64,000 bases of DNA from contig NZ_CAUWHO010000008.1 of assembly GCF_963558545.1 (NCBI RefSeq), positions 1 to 64,000 of the forward strand. Direction: 5' to 3'. This stretch comes from Tyzzerella sp963558545 (lineage in GTDB: Bacteria; Bacillota; Clostridia; Lachnospirales; CAG-274). The translations under genes were made by a program, and so were the position numbers. How positions within the stretch are numbered: position 1 is the first letter of the stretch; every line of letters starts with the position of its first letter. Shown one piece after another: positions 25,729 through 34,781 of this stretch. Under the pieces are notes generated by a model that did no database searches, was not told the origin of the DNA, and saw nothing but the letters and a program-made list of their open reading frames with translations.

Positions 25729-27975
25729 TTAATCTTCTTTTAATTTAAAGTCTGAAACAGAAGAATAGAATATCTCTGCTTGTGTTGCAAGTTCTTGAGA
25801 TGCTGCTGCTGCCTCTTCACTTGTAGCAGTGTTATTTTGAGTAACAGTAGCAATTTGTTGTATACCAATAGTAACTTCATCTATAGATTTTTCTTGCTCT
25901 TTAGAAGATTTAGTAGATGCTTCTATAAGCGAAGATATTTCTTCTATTTGTTTTACTATATTAACTAAGGATTCAGCTGTATTGTTAGCTATTTTAGAGC
26001 CTTCTGCAACTTTTTCTACAGAGCTACCTATAAGCTCAGTTGTTTCTCTAGCAGCTTGTTGGCTTCTAGCAGCAAGGTTTCTAACTTCTTCTGCTACAAC
26101 GGCAAAGCCTTTACCGTGCTCTCCTGCACGAGCGGCCTCAACGGCAGCATTAAGAGCAAGTATATTTGTTTGGAAAGCAATATCATCTATTACTTTAATT
26201 ATGTTAGATATGCTATTAGAAGCATTATTTATTTCTTCCATAGCTATAAGCATATTATCCATTTGCTGACTTCCATCATCGGCACTATTTTTAGCCTGTA
26301 AAGCAAGCTCATTAGCTTTTTCAGAATTTTCGGCATTATCTGTAGCTTGTTGAGATATAAATTTTATATTAGAGTTAAGTTGTTCTACTGCTTCTGCTTG
26401 TTTAGTAGCCCCCTCTGCTAGAGATATACTAGATTCTGATATTTGTTTAGAACCTGCAGATACTTTTTCTGAAGATACTATAATATCTTTTGTAAGTACA
26501 TTAAGGTTATTAATAATTAAATTTACAGATTTTCTTATTAGCTCAAAATCTCCAAGATAATCTCTATCAATATAAAGGTCAAAGTTTTTATGTGCCATTT
26601 CGTTTAATACATCAGAAATTTCTGATATATAAGACCCAATAGTCTCTGCAGTATAATTTACTGTTTGTTTAATATTATTAAATTCACCTTTATATTCATT
26701 AGTTATTCTGTGAGAGAAATTACCTATTGAGAACTGGTTAAGTGCATTTTGAGTTTCTTTAATAGGTATAACTACATTTTCTACAAATTGGTTTAAAGAA
26801 TCTGTAGTTTCCTTCCATTGTCCAATATAACTAGAAGTGTCTAATCTAAATTCTAAGTTACCGTCACTAGCAGCATTTATAAGATTTGATATATCATTTG
26901 ATACACTTTTTAAAGCATTTTGCACTGCCAAAACTTCTTCTTTTATAATAGCTTTATCACCAGGAAAATCTTTAACTTTAAAGTCAAAATTACCTTCTCC
27001 AAATTCTTTTATTGCACTAACTATGTATAAACAATCTTCTACTAAATTATTAGTAGCATTATTGATAGAAATTATTGCTTCTTTAAAAGCACCCTCATAT
27101 CTATCTTCATTTATTCTATAATTTACATTACCTTTATCTAACTGGCTAGATAACTCATTTATATCCATTAATATACCATTAAATGTAGTAGACATATTTG
27201 ATATAGCATTAGATAAATCCCCTATTTCATCTTTAGCATTAGTGCTGCATTGCACATCTAAATTACCTTTAGACACTTCTAATGCAACATCTCTTAATCT
27301 TTCTATCGGTTTTCTAATAATACGAGAAAGAGTAAATCCAAATATAGAACCTACAATAACTATAACTATAAATATTAAAAATAAAATTATAGTTTGAAAA
27401 CGTGCAAACTCTTTAACACCTTCTGTTTCTTGTATAAGGATATCAAAAGCTTCTCTTTGAGCTGTATAAGCACCCTCAATAATTTCTGTTCCTAATTTTG
27501 TCATTTCAGAAAGTATCTGTTTAGCTAAAACCTCATTATTACTTAATATCGCTTCTCTAATCTGCTCGTATAAAGCATAATACTGCTCTAAAGATTTTAA
27601 TATATTTTCCATTGAAGCAATGTTTTGTGTTCTATCTTTACCAGTTTCTTCTATAAGTTTCATTTCGTTTAAGTAATTTTGTCCTGCTGTTTTAGTATTT
27701 TGGTATAAAGTTTCTATCTGTGTATTTTCTTGTTCTGTCAAACTATTTCTATATGCAATAAGAGTAATTAAACGTCTCATATCTGCCATATTCTGTGTAA
27801 GGTCCATACCTTCTGCCAAAACATCATCATTAGATGTTATAGAATTGTAATATGTCTTACTAGTAGAATTTAAGGTAACTATACCTGTTATTCCTAATAT
27901 TAATACAAGTACTAATATTGTCCCAAAAGTAATTAAAAATTTAATATAAAGCTTTAAATTTCGTATTTTTTTCAT
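25729..27975 (-). CDS. Methyl-accepting chemotaxis protein with repeated HAMP domains
   Basis: 748 aa transmembrane receptor. Membrane segments at about 12-35 and 195-216 flank a four-helix-bundle sensor domain. A first HAMP follows (IIRKPIERLRDVALEVSKGNLDV), then at least three further HAMP-like units marked by GNFDFKV, GNLEFRLD and GNFSHRI, up to about residue 480. The signalling domain contains the hairpin tip with AARAGEHGKGFAVVAEEVRN. Poly-HAMP chains relay the signal from sensor to kinase-control tip. The ligand is unknown. No other chemotaxis genes are adjacent; it has its own leader and terminator. Confidence 0.93.
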   Translation of the reverse strand: MKKIRNLKLYIKFLITFGTILVLVLILGITGIVTLNSTSKTYYNSITSNDDVLAEGMDLTQNMADMRRLITLIAYRNSLTEQENTQIETLYQNTKTAGQNYLNEMKLIEETGKDRTQNIASMENILKSLEQYYALYEQIREAILSNNEVLAKQILSEMTKLGTEIIEGAYTAQREAFDILIQETEGVKEFARFQTIILFLIFIVIVIVGSIFGFTLSRIIRKPIERLRDVALEVSKGNLDVQCSTNAKDEIGDLSNAISNMSTTFNGILMDINELSSQLDKGNVNYRINEDRYEGAFKEAIISINNATNNLVEDCLYIVSAIKEFGEGNFDFKVKDFPGDKAIIKEEVLAVQNALKSVSNDISNLINAASDGNLEFRLDTSSYIGQWKETTDSLNQFVENVVIPIKETQNALNQFSIGNFSHRITNEYKGEFNNIKQTVNYTAETIGSYISEISDVLNEMAHKNFDLYIDRDYLGDFELIRKSVNLIINNLNVLTKDIIVSSEKVSAGSKQISESSISLAEGATKQAEAVEQLNSNIKFISQQATDNAENSEKANELALQAKNSADDGSQQMDNMLIAMEEINNASNSISNIIKVIDDIAFQTNILALNAAVEAARAGEHGKGFAVVAEEVRNLAARSQQAARETTELIGSSVEKVAEGSKIANNTAESLVNIVKQIEEISSLIEASTKSSKEQEKSIDEVTIGIQQIATVTQNNTATSEEAAAASQELATQAEIFYSSVSDFKLKED

Positions 27976-28130
27976 TATACCTCTCCTTGTAGAATATATT
28001 TTATTTATGTTACTATTTTACACCCTTTTTTTATATTTTTCAACTATTTATAGCATTTTTTTTAATTTTATCAATAAAAATTTTTTTAATTAGTAAATTT
28101 AAATATAACCCCCATTAATTAAAGTAAATC

Positions 28131-28172
28131 TTTTTTATATACTTTGTATCTAAAAACAGGTATTCCTAAATC
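28131..28172 (-). repeat. Dispersed intergenic motif, copy A
   Basis: Plus-strand core TATACTTTGTAT after a T-run, then AAAAACAGGTATTCCT. It lies upstream of the chemotaxis receptor gene and beyond the terminator of the large surface-protein gene. With copy B it shares a second block (28218-28236, TTTTAAAAAAATAAGTCAT; 17 of 19 bases equal) directly after that terminator. Confidence 0.5.
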
Positions 28173-28198
28173 TTTTCGGCATAAAAAATAAAACTTGA
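28173..28198 (-). promoter_or_regulatory. Possible sigma-D (flagellar) promoter for the receptor gene
   Basis: The minus strand has GCCGAAAA, resembling the sigma-28 -10 box GCCGATAA, with TCAA 14 bases upstream where TAAA is expected at 15. Chemotaxis receptors are usual sigma-D targets. The -35 match is weak. Confidence 0.35.
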
Positions 28199-28258
28199 AA
28201 CGTATTTATCCTTTTTATTTTAAAAAAATAAGTCATATATTAATTTATATCAATTAAA

Positions 28259-28280
28259 AAGCCTCCCTTTTGGGAGGCTT
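28259..28280 (-). terminator. Strong terminator of the large surface-protein gene
   Basis: Perfect 9-bp stem AAGCCTCCC/GGGAGGCTT with a 4-base loop, followed on the minus strand by TTTT. It is the most GC-rich hairpin in the surrounding kilobases. Confidence 0.93.
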
Positions 28281-28302
28281 AAAAATTAATCAAAAGATTA
28301 AA

Positions 28303-31300
28303 TTAGTTTTTAGCAGTAGTTGTTTCTGTTGTTGTATCAGAAGCAGTTGTGCTTTCAGTAGTTGTTTCTGTTGTTGTATCAGAAGCAGTTGTACTTTCAG
28401 TAGTTGTTTCTGTCATTTTAGCATTTCTACCATGATCTTTGTTGTAGATAGCAGTTCTAGTATCTGCATCCCAATCAACAGTTACACCTAAAGCTTGACC
28501 TAAAGCTCTGAAAGGAACAAACATTCTACCGTCTTTTATTTCAGCTTTAACACCGAACTCCATAGGTATTTTAGTACCATCTACTGTCATAATGTTGCTA
28601 CCAGCTTGGAATTGAATAATTTTTTGGCCAGTACCTGCACCGTAGTAGATTGTAGTAGTTTTAGTGTTTGCATCAAATGCAATTTTGCTAGATTCATCTG
28701 CATTTGTAGCATTAGCTGTATCTACACCTAAAGCTACAGAAACAAATCTTAAAGGAACCATTGTGCTGTTGCTTGATGCTTGGATATAAGGAGCTACATC
28801 CATATCAATTGCTTGGTCACCAAGAAGGATAGTTTTTTCACCAACACTTACTTTAACTACTTGGTCAAAAGTACCTGGTTCAGTGATAACATCTAAATAT
28901 CCTTTAAAGTCATAAGTTCTTACGTTATCTTGGTTAACTAAATTTTCGTTTTTAGAAGTTATATCAAATGATTTATCATCTTTAACTTCTGAGTTAAAGT
29001 TATTGATAACAGCTGCACCACCTAATTTTAAGTCATAAGCACCAAATGGTACAGAACGTGTAGTACCTACTTTAACATCTTTGATTGTTATTGTAGATGG
29101 GTTTTTATAAGAAGCTTTGTTAATTTTAAATTCAATTACACCTTTTTTAGCACCAAATTCTTTTTCTTTAACTTCTAATTCGCCACCGCTTATTTCAAAT
29201 TTAGCATTAGAGAAACCTAATTCTTGAGTACCATAAGGAGCTGCAAGTTCTAAAGTAGCAATTCTATCTTCTAAGAACATACCTGGTCTAGCTTCTGTAA
29301 TAACGATATCTGCAGTGTTGTAATCTTGGTAACCTATGTTAGCTTTTGTAGTAGTTGTTTTAATTTCAAATGGAACAACTGCTTTAGCAACAACTGTTTC
29401 TACAACATTGCTTTGTCCACCACCTGTTACACCAAGTTTAATATCACCTTTGAAACCTGGGTCTACAGATAAGTCAAGTTTTAATACAAAGTTAGCTAAA
29501 ATGTTTGTGTTTGCATCGCTTTGTTTAACTTGGTAAGAATCTCTTTTAAGTCTTAAAACTTTACCATTTTCAACGATTTCAAAATCACTAGATTCTGGTT
29601 TTTCAGTAAAGTTGTTTTCTTTGCTAATTTCCGCACCTACGATTTTAACGCCTTCTGGAACAACAAAATCTAAAGCTCTAGATTCTACTAAAGTATTAGG
29701 GATAGATTCTGAGAATTTAACTTCTACAGTAGTGTTGTCTTTTTCAGACATATTTGTTTCATCTTTTTTGTAGTGTCTACCAGAGATGATTTCCATAGGA
29801 TCTTTTAAAGTTTCAAGTTTAAATCCTAACTCTGCTCTTTTAGCAACAACTTTGTTTTGGCTAGTGATACCATCACCAGATACAGAAAGTTCTACATCAC
29901 CAAAGTTTTTGCTATTATTCGCTTCTACAAATAAACCGTCAATTCTAATACCTGTTGGTAAAGCACGATTTTCACCTAATCCACTTACTTTAACTTTAAG
30001 AACAGAATCGTTACCGCTAAATCCATAACCAGTAGATTTAATATCTGCAGTTAATTTTTCACCTGTTTTGTCATTAAAGAATTCAACAGAATCACTTGCA
30101 TTAGCACCTGTTTTAAATCTAAATCCACCATTAACTCTTAAAGTTAAAGTAGCTTCATCGTGTTTAGAAGATGTTGTACCAATTGTATTTCTAACGTTTT
30201 CTTTAATAACGATAGGACCTAATTTACCATAATCTTCAAAAGATTTAATGTTGTTGCTGCTATATACTAACTGAGTGTCACCTTCTTGTACAGAAGAAGT
30301 AAGAGTATATTCTCCACCTACAACTTTATCATTATAATCTGAAGTAATTTTAGCTTTAACAGGGGCATTACCATCAGCTATTACTGCACCTAAAGGTAAA
30401 GCAACATAAGGATTTTCTACTTTAATCTTGTCGTTTGATTCAACTGCATCATTTGTAACATCAACTTTTTTAATTTCTTTAGTTCCACTGTTTTTCAAGT
30501 TTAACCAAGTATAATCACTGTCTTGTAATTCAGTACCAGAATTTTGTTTAAACTTAATATCAATGTTACTTTCTTTTACAATTTTAGATTTTTCCATAGT
30601 TATGCCTTTATCAGCATCACTAAGATTTAAATTAGGAACTGTAATTGTAGCAGTTGTTGGGTTATTAATTTCTATCTCATAAGGAATATGAGCTAATTCT
30701 GCTACATATTTAGTTTCTTTTTCTATTATAGCTTTTTTAAGATTAGCTATAGCTGGAGCAATTTTTTCGTGTGCCATAAAAGTAGCTTTATCTTCAATTG
30801 TTCCACCACCAAGTTTAAAGTCTTCTTCTTTAAGACTAGCTATAGCATCTCTAAGCCCTTCATAGCCTGGTGCTGTATCAATTTCTTTATCATTACCTAT
30901 TGTAACACTTGCATTGTTAACATCAGTTTTGCCTATATTTGTATAAACAGTTTTTAAATCTGATGCTCCTTTCATAGCTGTAGTATAATCTACTGCTTTA
31001 AGACTGTTACTGTTTTTATATTCATATCTTTCTTTGTGATTTTCATCAAAAGTACCGTTTTCAAGTTCTACTTTAAAAGTAACTTTATCACCAATATTGT
31101 TAGTACCGTCATTGTTAAGAGCTACTTTAACAACGCTTTTTCTACTTTTTAACTCATCAACAGTTTTGTAAGAAGTGTATTTGCTTGCTTCTGCATCGAT
31201 AGTTTCGTTTGCTTTAGCAAAAGTAGTGTTTAATACACCATCAGCTTTTAATTGAGCTGCACTTGCAGTCATAGGCATTGCACTTGTAACCATCATAGCT

Positions 31301-31329
31301 GATAATAATATAGCAATTTTTCTTTTCAT
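28303..31329 (-). CDS. Large secreted surface protein with C-terminal stalk domain and Thr-rich tail
   Basis: 1008 aa. A signal peptide (MKRKIAILLSAMMVTSAMPMTASAA region, cut near residue 25) precedes a long beta-rich region without a recognised catalytic motif. Residues about 845-965 hold the copper amine oxidase N-terminal (stalk) domain: MVPLRFVSVALGV and MFVPFRALGQALGVTVDWD. The last 36 residues are Thr, Glu, Ser and Ala repeats. A near-consensus promoter, a 5' hairpin and a strong terminator suggest very high expression, as for an S-layer or major wall protein, but there is no SLH or CWB2 anchor, so that role is inference. Confidence 0.85.
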   Translation of the reverse strand: MKRKIAILLSAMMVTSAMPMTASAAQLKADGVLNTTFAKANETIDAEASKYTSYKTVDELKSRKSVVKVALNNDGTNNIGDKVTFKVELENGTFDENHKERYEYKNSNSLKAVDYTTAMKGASDLKTVYTNIGKTDVNNASVTIGNDKEIDTAPGYEGLRDAIASLKEEDFKLGGGTIEDKATFMAHEKIAPAIANLKKAIIEKETKYVAELAHIPYEIEINNPTTATITVPNLNLSDADKGITMEKSKIVKESNIDIKFKQNSGTELQDSDYTWLNLKNSGTKEIKKVDVTNDAVESNDKIKVENPYVALPLGAVIADGNAPVKAKITSDYNDKVVGGEYTLTSSVQEGDTQLVYSSNNIKSFEDYGKLGPIVIKENVRNTIGTTSSKHDEATLTLRVNGGFRFKTGANASDSVEFFNDKTGEKLTADIKSTGYGFSGNDSVLKVKVSGLGENRALPTGIRIDGLFVEANNSKNFGDVELSVSGDGITSQNKVVAKRAELGFKLETLKDPMEIISGRHYKKDETNMSEKDNTTVEVKFSESIPNTLVESRALDFVVPEGVKIVGAEISKENNFTEKPESSDFEIVENGKVLRLKRDSYQVKQSDANTNILANFVLKLDLSVDPGFKGDIKLGVTGGGQSNVVETVVAKAVVPFEIKTTTTKANIGYQDYNTADIVITEARPGMFLEDRIATLELAAPYGTQELGFSNAKFEISGGELEVKEKEFGAKKGVIEFKINKASYKNPSTITIKDVKVGTTRSVPFGAYDLKLGGAAVINNFNSEVKDDKSFDITSKNENLVNQDNVRTYDFKGYLDVITEPGTFDQVVKVSVGEKTILLGDQAIDMDVAPYIQASSNSTMVPLRFVSVALGVDTANATNADESSKIAFDANTKTTTIYYGAGTGQKIIQFQAGSNIMTVDGTKIPMEFGVKAEIKDGRMFVPFRALGQALGVTVDWDADTRTAIYNKDHGRNAKMTETTTESTTASDTTTETTTESTTASDTTTETTTAKN
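28316..28414 (-). repeat. 42-bp tandem repeat coding the Thr-rich tail
   Basis: Two full copies (28316-28357 and 28358-28399) differing at one base, plus a 15-base partial copy. Each encodes 14 residues of the Thr/Glu/Ser tail. Near-identity suggests recent duplication and possible length variation between strains. Confidence 0.9.
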
Positions 31330-31355
31330 TTTAAAATTCCTCCTAAATAATTCAA

Positions 31356-31381
31356 GTTAATAACTAATTTTATTAGTTAAC
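31356..31381 (-). promoter_or_regulatory. 5' leader hairpin of the large surface-protein mRNA
   Basis: The minus strand forms GTTAACTAA...TTAGTTATTAAC with a short loop, within about ten bases of the expected transcription start and before the ribosome site. Terminal 5' hairpins are known to protect abundant mRNAs from decay; that role is inferred here. Confidence 0.5.
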
Positions 31382-31393
31382 CACTGTGCTTAC

Positions 31394-31422
31394 ATTATAG
31401 CATTGCAAACTTATCTAGTCAA
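31394..31422 (-). promoter_or_regulatory. Near-consensus promoter of the large surface-protein gene
   Basis: TTGACT, 17 bases, TATAAT on the minus strand: the best sigma-A match noticed in this window together with the thiamine operon promoter. Confidence 0.88.
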
Positions 31423-31868
31423 TATCATTTAATGAGATGTAACATTATTGTAATATTTGTAATATAATAATGTTTTAAGGTTATACCTAACCCCTATAAA
31501 ACTAATTTTTAAAAATATTAAAACTGTTGTTATATATGTTTTAAATCTTAATTTTTAAATTTAGGTTTTATCTAATTTTTTATTTGTTTGCCTTGCTTGT
31601 ATATAATATAACACCTATCAAATCTTTTTGCAATAGGTTAAGGCTATTTGTAATTTATGTGTAATATTCGTTATATTTTCGTAATAATTATACATTTAAA
31701 ACTCTAGTATTTATCATATTTTCATTATAATATCCTGTTTTGCCTATCCCCTTAAAATAATATAACGTATAAATATCTTTATAAAAATATTATTTAAAAT
31801 ATAATTTTCTTATGTGTATATATCAATAAAATTAAGCAAATTTTCATTTTATTATTAAGTCTAAATCA

Positions 31869-31897
31869 TTGTGTTATTACATTATATATGCTATAAT
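31869..31897 (+). promoter_or_regulatory. Promoter of the LRR protein gene
   Basis: TTGTGT, 17 bases, TATAAT on the plus strand, 72 bases before the start codon. The 440 or so bases between this and the divergent promoter at 31394 are AT-rich with no gene or clear structure that I can see. Confidence 0.6.
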
Positions 31898-31906
31898 ATT
31901 TTTATG

Positions 31907-31934
31907 TTATAGTTTAAAAATTATAGTTTAAAAA
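31907..31934 (+). repeat. 14-bp tandem duplication in the LRR gene leader
   Basis: TTATAGTTTAAAAA occurs twice without a gap, directly after the -10 box and spanning the expected transcription start. It could be an operator for a dimeric regulator or a slippage product. Confidence 0.6.
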
Positions 31935-31968
31935 CTTTAATTAATATAAAAACAAACGAGGTGTTAAT

Positions 31969-34077
31969 ATGAAAAAATATGTCGCTTTGGCTTTATGTAT
32001 AGCCTTTAGCTTTCCTTATTCTTTATCTGTATTTGCTACCCCTTTAAATATAAATCTACCTATAAAGCATACAGAATCAAAAAAAGAAAATAGCTTTATT
32101 ATAAATGGTATAACATATAGCATTACACAATCTCCAAAAGAAACATTAAAAGGATATGTTTCTATAATTAGTGGTAAAAACTTTAAAGAAAAAGAGCTTG
32201 TTATACCACAAAATGTTGTTTATCAAGGTAAAAATTATTATGTAGATAATATAGAGCCTTCTGCCTTTTATCAAAATAACTTTATAGAAAAAGTTACTAT
32301 ACCTAATACTATTAAAAATATCGGTTCTCACGCTTTTACAGATTGCCAAAACCTTAAAGAAATAAAAGTTATACCAGGTGCCAATAAATATGCAACAATA
32401 AATGGTGTTCTTTTTAATGTTAACAAAGATACCCTTATTACATACCCTGCAGGCAAACTTGATAAAACATATAATATGCCTTTTGATGTAAAAAAAATAC
32501 AAGAAGGTGCTTTTTATAACAATAAAAACTTAGAGCATTTTGTAACAAACTCTAGCTTAGAGGAGATAGGCCCTTATGCTTTTTATAAAACTAAAAAATT
32601 AAAAGAAGTGTCTGGCATAGTTAAGCTAAAAACTTTAGGAGATTATGCTTTTGCAAATTCTTCTATAGAAAATATATCCCTTTCTACATATCTAGAAAAA
32701 ATGGGAAAAGCTACTTTCTATAAAAGTAACATAAAAAAAATAGAAATACCTTATAGAATAAAATCTTTACCAGAGTATTCTTTCTATGGTGCAAAAAATT
32801 TAAAAACTGTTATTTTTAAAGACACTCTCTCTAATATAGAACGTTTTGCCTTTACAGACTCTGGGATTGAGAGCTTCTCTGCTCCAGAAAATCTACTATC
32901 TATAGATTTTCAAGCCTTTGCAAACTGCAAAAATTTAAAAAATTTAACTTTTAATGCAAAATTACAGTCTATACAAGATGAAGCATTTTTAAATTGCTCA
33001 TCTTTAACAAAACTTGACTTTACTAGAGATTTAAAAAATTTAGGTAATAACATTTTTTATGGGTGTAATAATATAGCTAATGTTTCTTCTGATAAAAGCT
33101 CACATTTTAAAACTTTAGATAATATTTTATTTACAAATGACAAAACAAAGCTTGTTTATGTACCACCTAAAAGAGAAATACCTTATATAAACATACCACA
33201 AGAAACTACATCTATTAAAGGTGATGCTCTAAATATTGCATACTCTATAGATACAATTAATGTTGAAGAAAAAAACGAAAACTTTTCTTCAGAAAACGGT
33301 ATATTATACAATAAAAATAAAGATGTATTAATTAAGTTTCCACCAAAAAAATCTTTAGTTAATGTTAATGTGCCTTACTCTGTTAAAGAAATAAAACCTT
33401 TTGCATTTGCTAATGCAGAAAACCTATATGGCTTTATTAAATTAGAAAAAAATGTAGAAAAAATAGGTAATAATGCCTTTGATAATACCCCTAAAATAGA
33501 CGGCTTTTCAGTTGATAATACAAATAACAACTATTCTTCTTACAATAACATCTTGTTTAATAAAGACCAAACTGTACTTATAAAATACCCTACTGGAAAA
33601 TCTTTAAATAGCTTTACTATACCAGATAAAACAAAAACTATAGAAGAACGTGCATTCCAACAAGCTAATATATCTAACCTTACAATTGGAGTTAATGTAG
33701 AAAATATAAAAAATCAAGCCTTTTTAAACTCATCTGTTAGTAACATTACTATAAAAGAAGGTGTAACTAATATTGGCAACGAGGCATTTAAAGGTACTAA
33801 CATACAAAATGTTGTATTACCGTCTACATTAAAAAATATTGGAGATTTAGCTTTTGCTTATTGCAATAATTTAAAAAATGTTCAATTTAATGCTTTACAA
33901 AATGAGTCTTTTGGATATAATATGTTTATAGGCTCTAATAACTTGCAAAAAATTGTTGTACCTATAAATAGCTATAACAATTATAAATCTTACCTATTAG
34001 ATTCTAATGTTGGTAACTGGCAAAATCTTTTACAAGAATATAAGCCACCTGTACAACAAAATAATAATAAAAAATAA
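31969..34077 (+). CDS. Secreted BspA-type leucine-rich-repeat protein
   Basis: 702 aa with a signal peptide (residues 1-24). From about residue 85 to the end it consists of LRR_5 repeats of roughly 23 residues with the pattern I...AF..C..L..I.IP..V..I, for example IGSHAFTDCQNLKEI, IERFAFTDSG and IGDLAFAYCNNLKNV. Interspersed strands such as GVLFNVNKDTLITYPAGK recur at least three times, typical of this family. BspA-like proteins often bind host or other surfaces. No wall anchor is visible. Ribosome site GAGGTG fits the ATG; the gene is probably co-transcribed with the next one. Confidence 0.88.
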   Translation: MKKYVALALCIAFSFPYSLSVFATPLNINLPIKHTESKKENSFIINGITYSITQSPKETLKGYVSIISGKNFKEKELVIPQNVVYQGKNYYVDNIEPSAFYQNNFIEKVTIPNTIKNIGSHAFTDCQNLKEIKVIPGANKYATINGVLFNVNKDTLITYPAGKLDKTYNMPFDVKKIQEGAFYNNKNLEHFVTNSSLEEIGPYAFYKTKKLKEVSGIVKLKTLGDYAFANSSIENISLSTYLEKMGKATFYKSNIKKIEIPYRIKSLPEYSFYGAKNLKTVIFKDTLSNIERFAFTDSGIESFSAPENLLSIDFQAFANCKNLKNLTFNAKLQSIQDEAFLNCSSLTKLDFTRDLKNLGNNIFYGCNNIANVSSDKSSHFKTLDNILFTNDKTKLVYVPPKREIPYINIPQETTSIKGDALNIAYSIDTINVEEKNENFSSENGILYNKNKDVLIKFPPKKSLVNVNVPYSVKEIKPFAFANAENLYGFIKLEKNVEKIGNNAFDNTPKIDGFSVDNTNNNYSSYNNILFNKDQTVLIKYPTGKSLNSFTIPDKTKTIEERAFQQANISNLTIGVNVENIKNQAFLNSSVSNITIKEGVTNIGNEAFKGTNIQNVVLPSTLKNIGDLAFAYCNNLKNVQFNALQNESFGYNMFIGSNNLQKIVVPINSYNNYKSYLLDSNVGNWQNLLQEYKPPVQQNNNKK

Positions 34078-34097
34078 TAATAAATGAGGTGTACAAT

Positions 34098-34490
34098 ATG
34101 TCTAATGTTTCTACAGATAGCTTTTTAAACGCTATGAAAAATTTATTACAAAATCAAACAGATGAAAATTCTAAAATATTTGAGCAAGAAATTAATAATA
34201 CAAAATTTTTATCCCCTGTTGTTATATTAAACAAAAATGCTGATAGTACTTTACAAAATTCTGATGTATCCTTTATACATATCGAGGATTCAGAAAATAC
34301 TAAGCTTTTCTTAGCTTTTACAGACTGGGAAAAATTTAATAAATTTAAAAAAGAAAATCCTTTTACAGCTATAGAAGCTACAATTAAAGATTTTCATTAT
34401 ATGCTTACTACTATAGATACAGATGCTAAAGGGTTTGTTATTAACATAGGTGATGATGCCTTGTTTATCCCTAAAGAAACTATTATTTAA
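34098..34490 (+). CDS. SseB N-terminal domain protein
   Basis: 130 aa from the ATG at 34098, which has AGGTG eight bases upstream; a GTG three codons earlier overlaps that site. The pattern FLSPVVILNKN, SFIHIEDSENTKLFLAFTDWEKFNKFK and KGFVINIGDDALFIPKETI matches the SseB N-terminal domain found in small cytoplasmic proteins of Firmicutes. Role unknown. It follows the LRR gene by 20 bases with no terminator between, so they may form a two-gene transcript. Confidence 0.75.
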   Translation: MSNVSTDSFLNAMKNLLQNQTDENSKIFEQEINNTKFLSPVVILNKNADSTLQNSDVSFIHIEDSENTKLFLAFTDWEKFNKFKKENPFTAIEATIKDFHYMLTTIDTDAKGFVINIGDDALFIPKETII

Positions 34491-34503
34491 TTTTTATACA
34501 AAA

Positions 34504-34781
34504 AGAGCCAAGTAACATACTTGGCTCTCAGACTGTAAAAAAAAATAATATTAAAATAAATTTTTTCATTTTTATATCCTATTTATAGGATATAAAAATT
34601 TTAATCACAAGACAAGGCTTTGCCTTGGATTGTGTAAAAGCCAGATTTCTAGGTGCTTTAGCCCTTGTACGAAGAAATCGGCTTTTTTCTTACAGTATCT
34701 CAAAAAAATAAACTTGTTATTTTTTTGAAGAGGTTGTAGACAAAGTCTACAACCTCAAAGCCAAGTACAATACTTGGCTCT
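34504..34781 (+). repeat. Multi-hairpin repeat element, copy 1, between duplicated terminators
   Basis: Core 34529-34756 is bounded by two direct copies of a terminator-like hairpin, at 34504-34528 (AGAGCCAAGTA/TACTTGGCTCT) and at 34757-34781 (stem AGCCAAGTA/TACTTGGCT). Inside, consecutive inverted repeats include TTTTTATATCCT/AGGATATAAAAA, CAAGGC/GCCTTG, CAAAAAAATAA/TTATTTTTTTG at 34701-34727 and GAGGTTGTAGAC/GTCTACAACCTC at 34730-34756. An inverted second copy is at 59282-59560. No frame of useful length. It sits between convergent genes. Confidence 0.85.

Noticed and set aside
28316..28414. Tandem repeats considered as a CRISPR array
   Set aside because: Copies are contiguous without spacers, lie inside a coding frame, and no cas gene is present.
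31423..31868. Search for a small gene in the 640-base divergent gap
   Set aside because: No frame with start, ribosome site and sensible composition was found; the stretch is AT-rich and holds only the promoters, the hairpin and the tandem repeat already listed.
34504..34781. The repeat element read as a tRNA-like or known riboswitch RNA
   Set aside because: No cloverleaf, no TPP, T-box, SAM, glycine, lysine or cyclic-di-GMP consensus could be found in either strand, and the copies lie downstream, not upstream, of genes.
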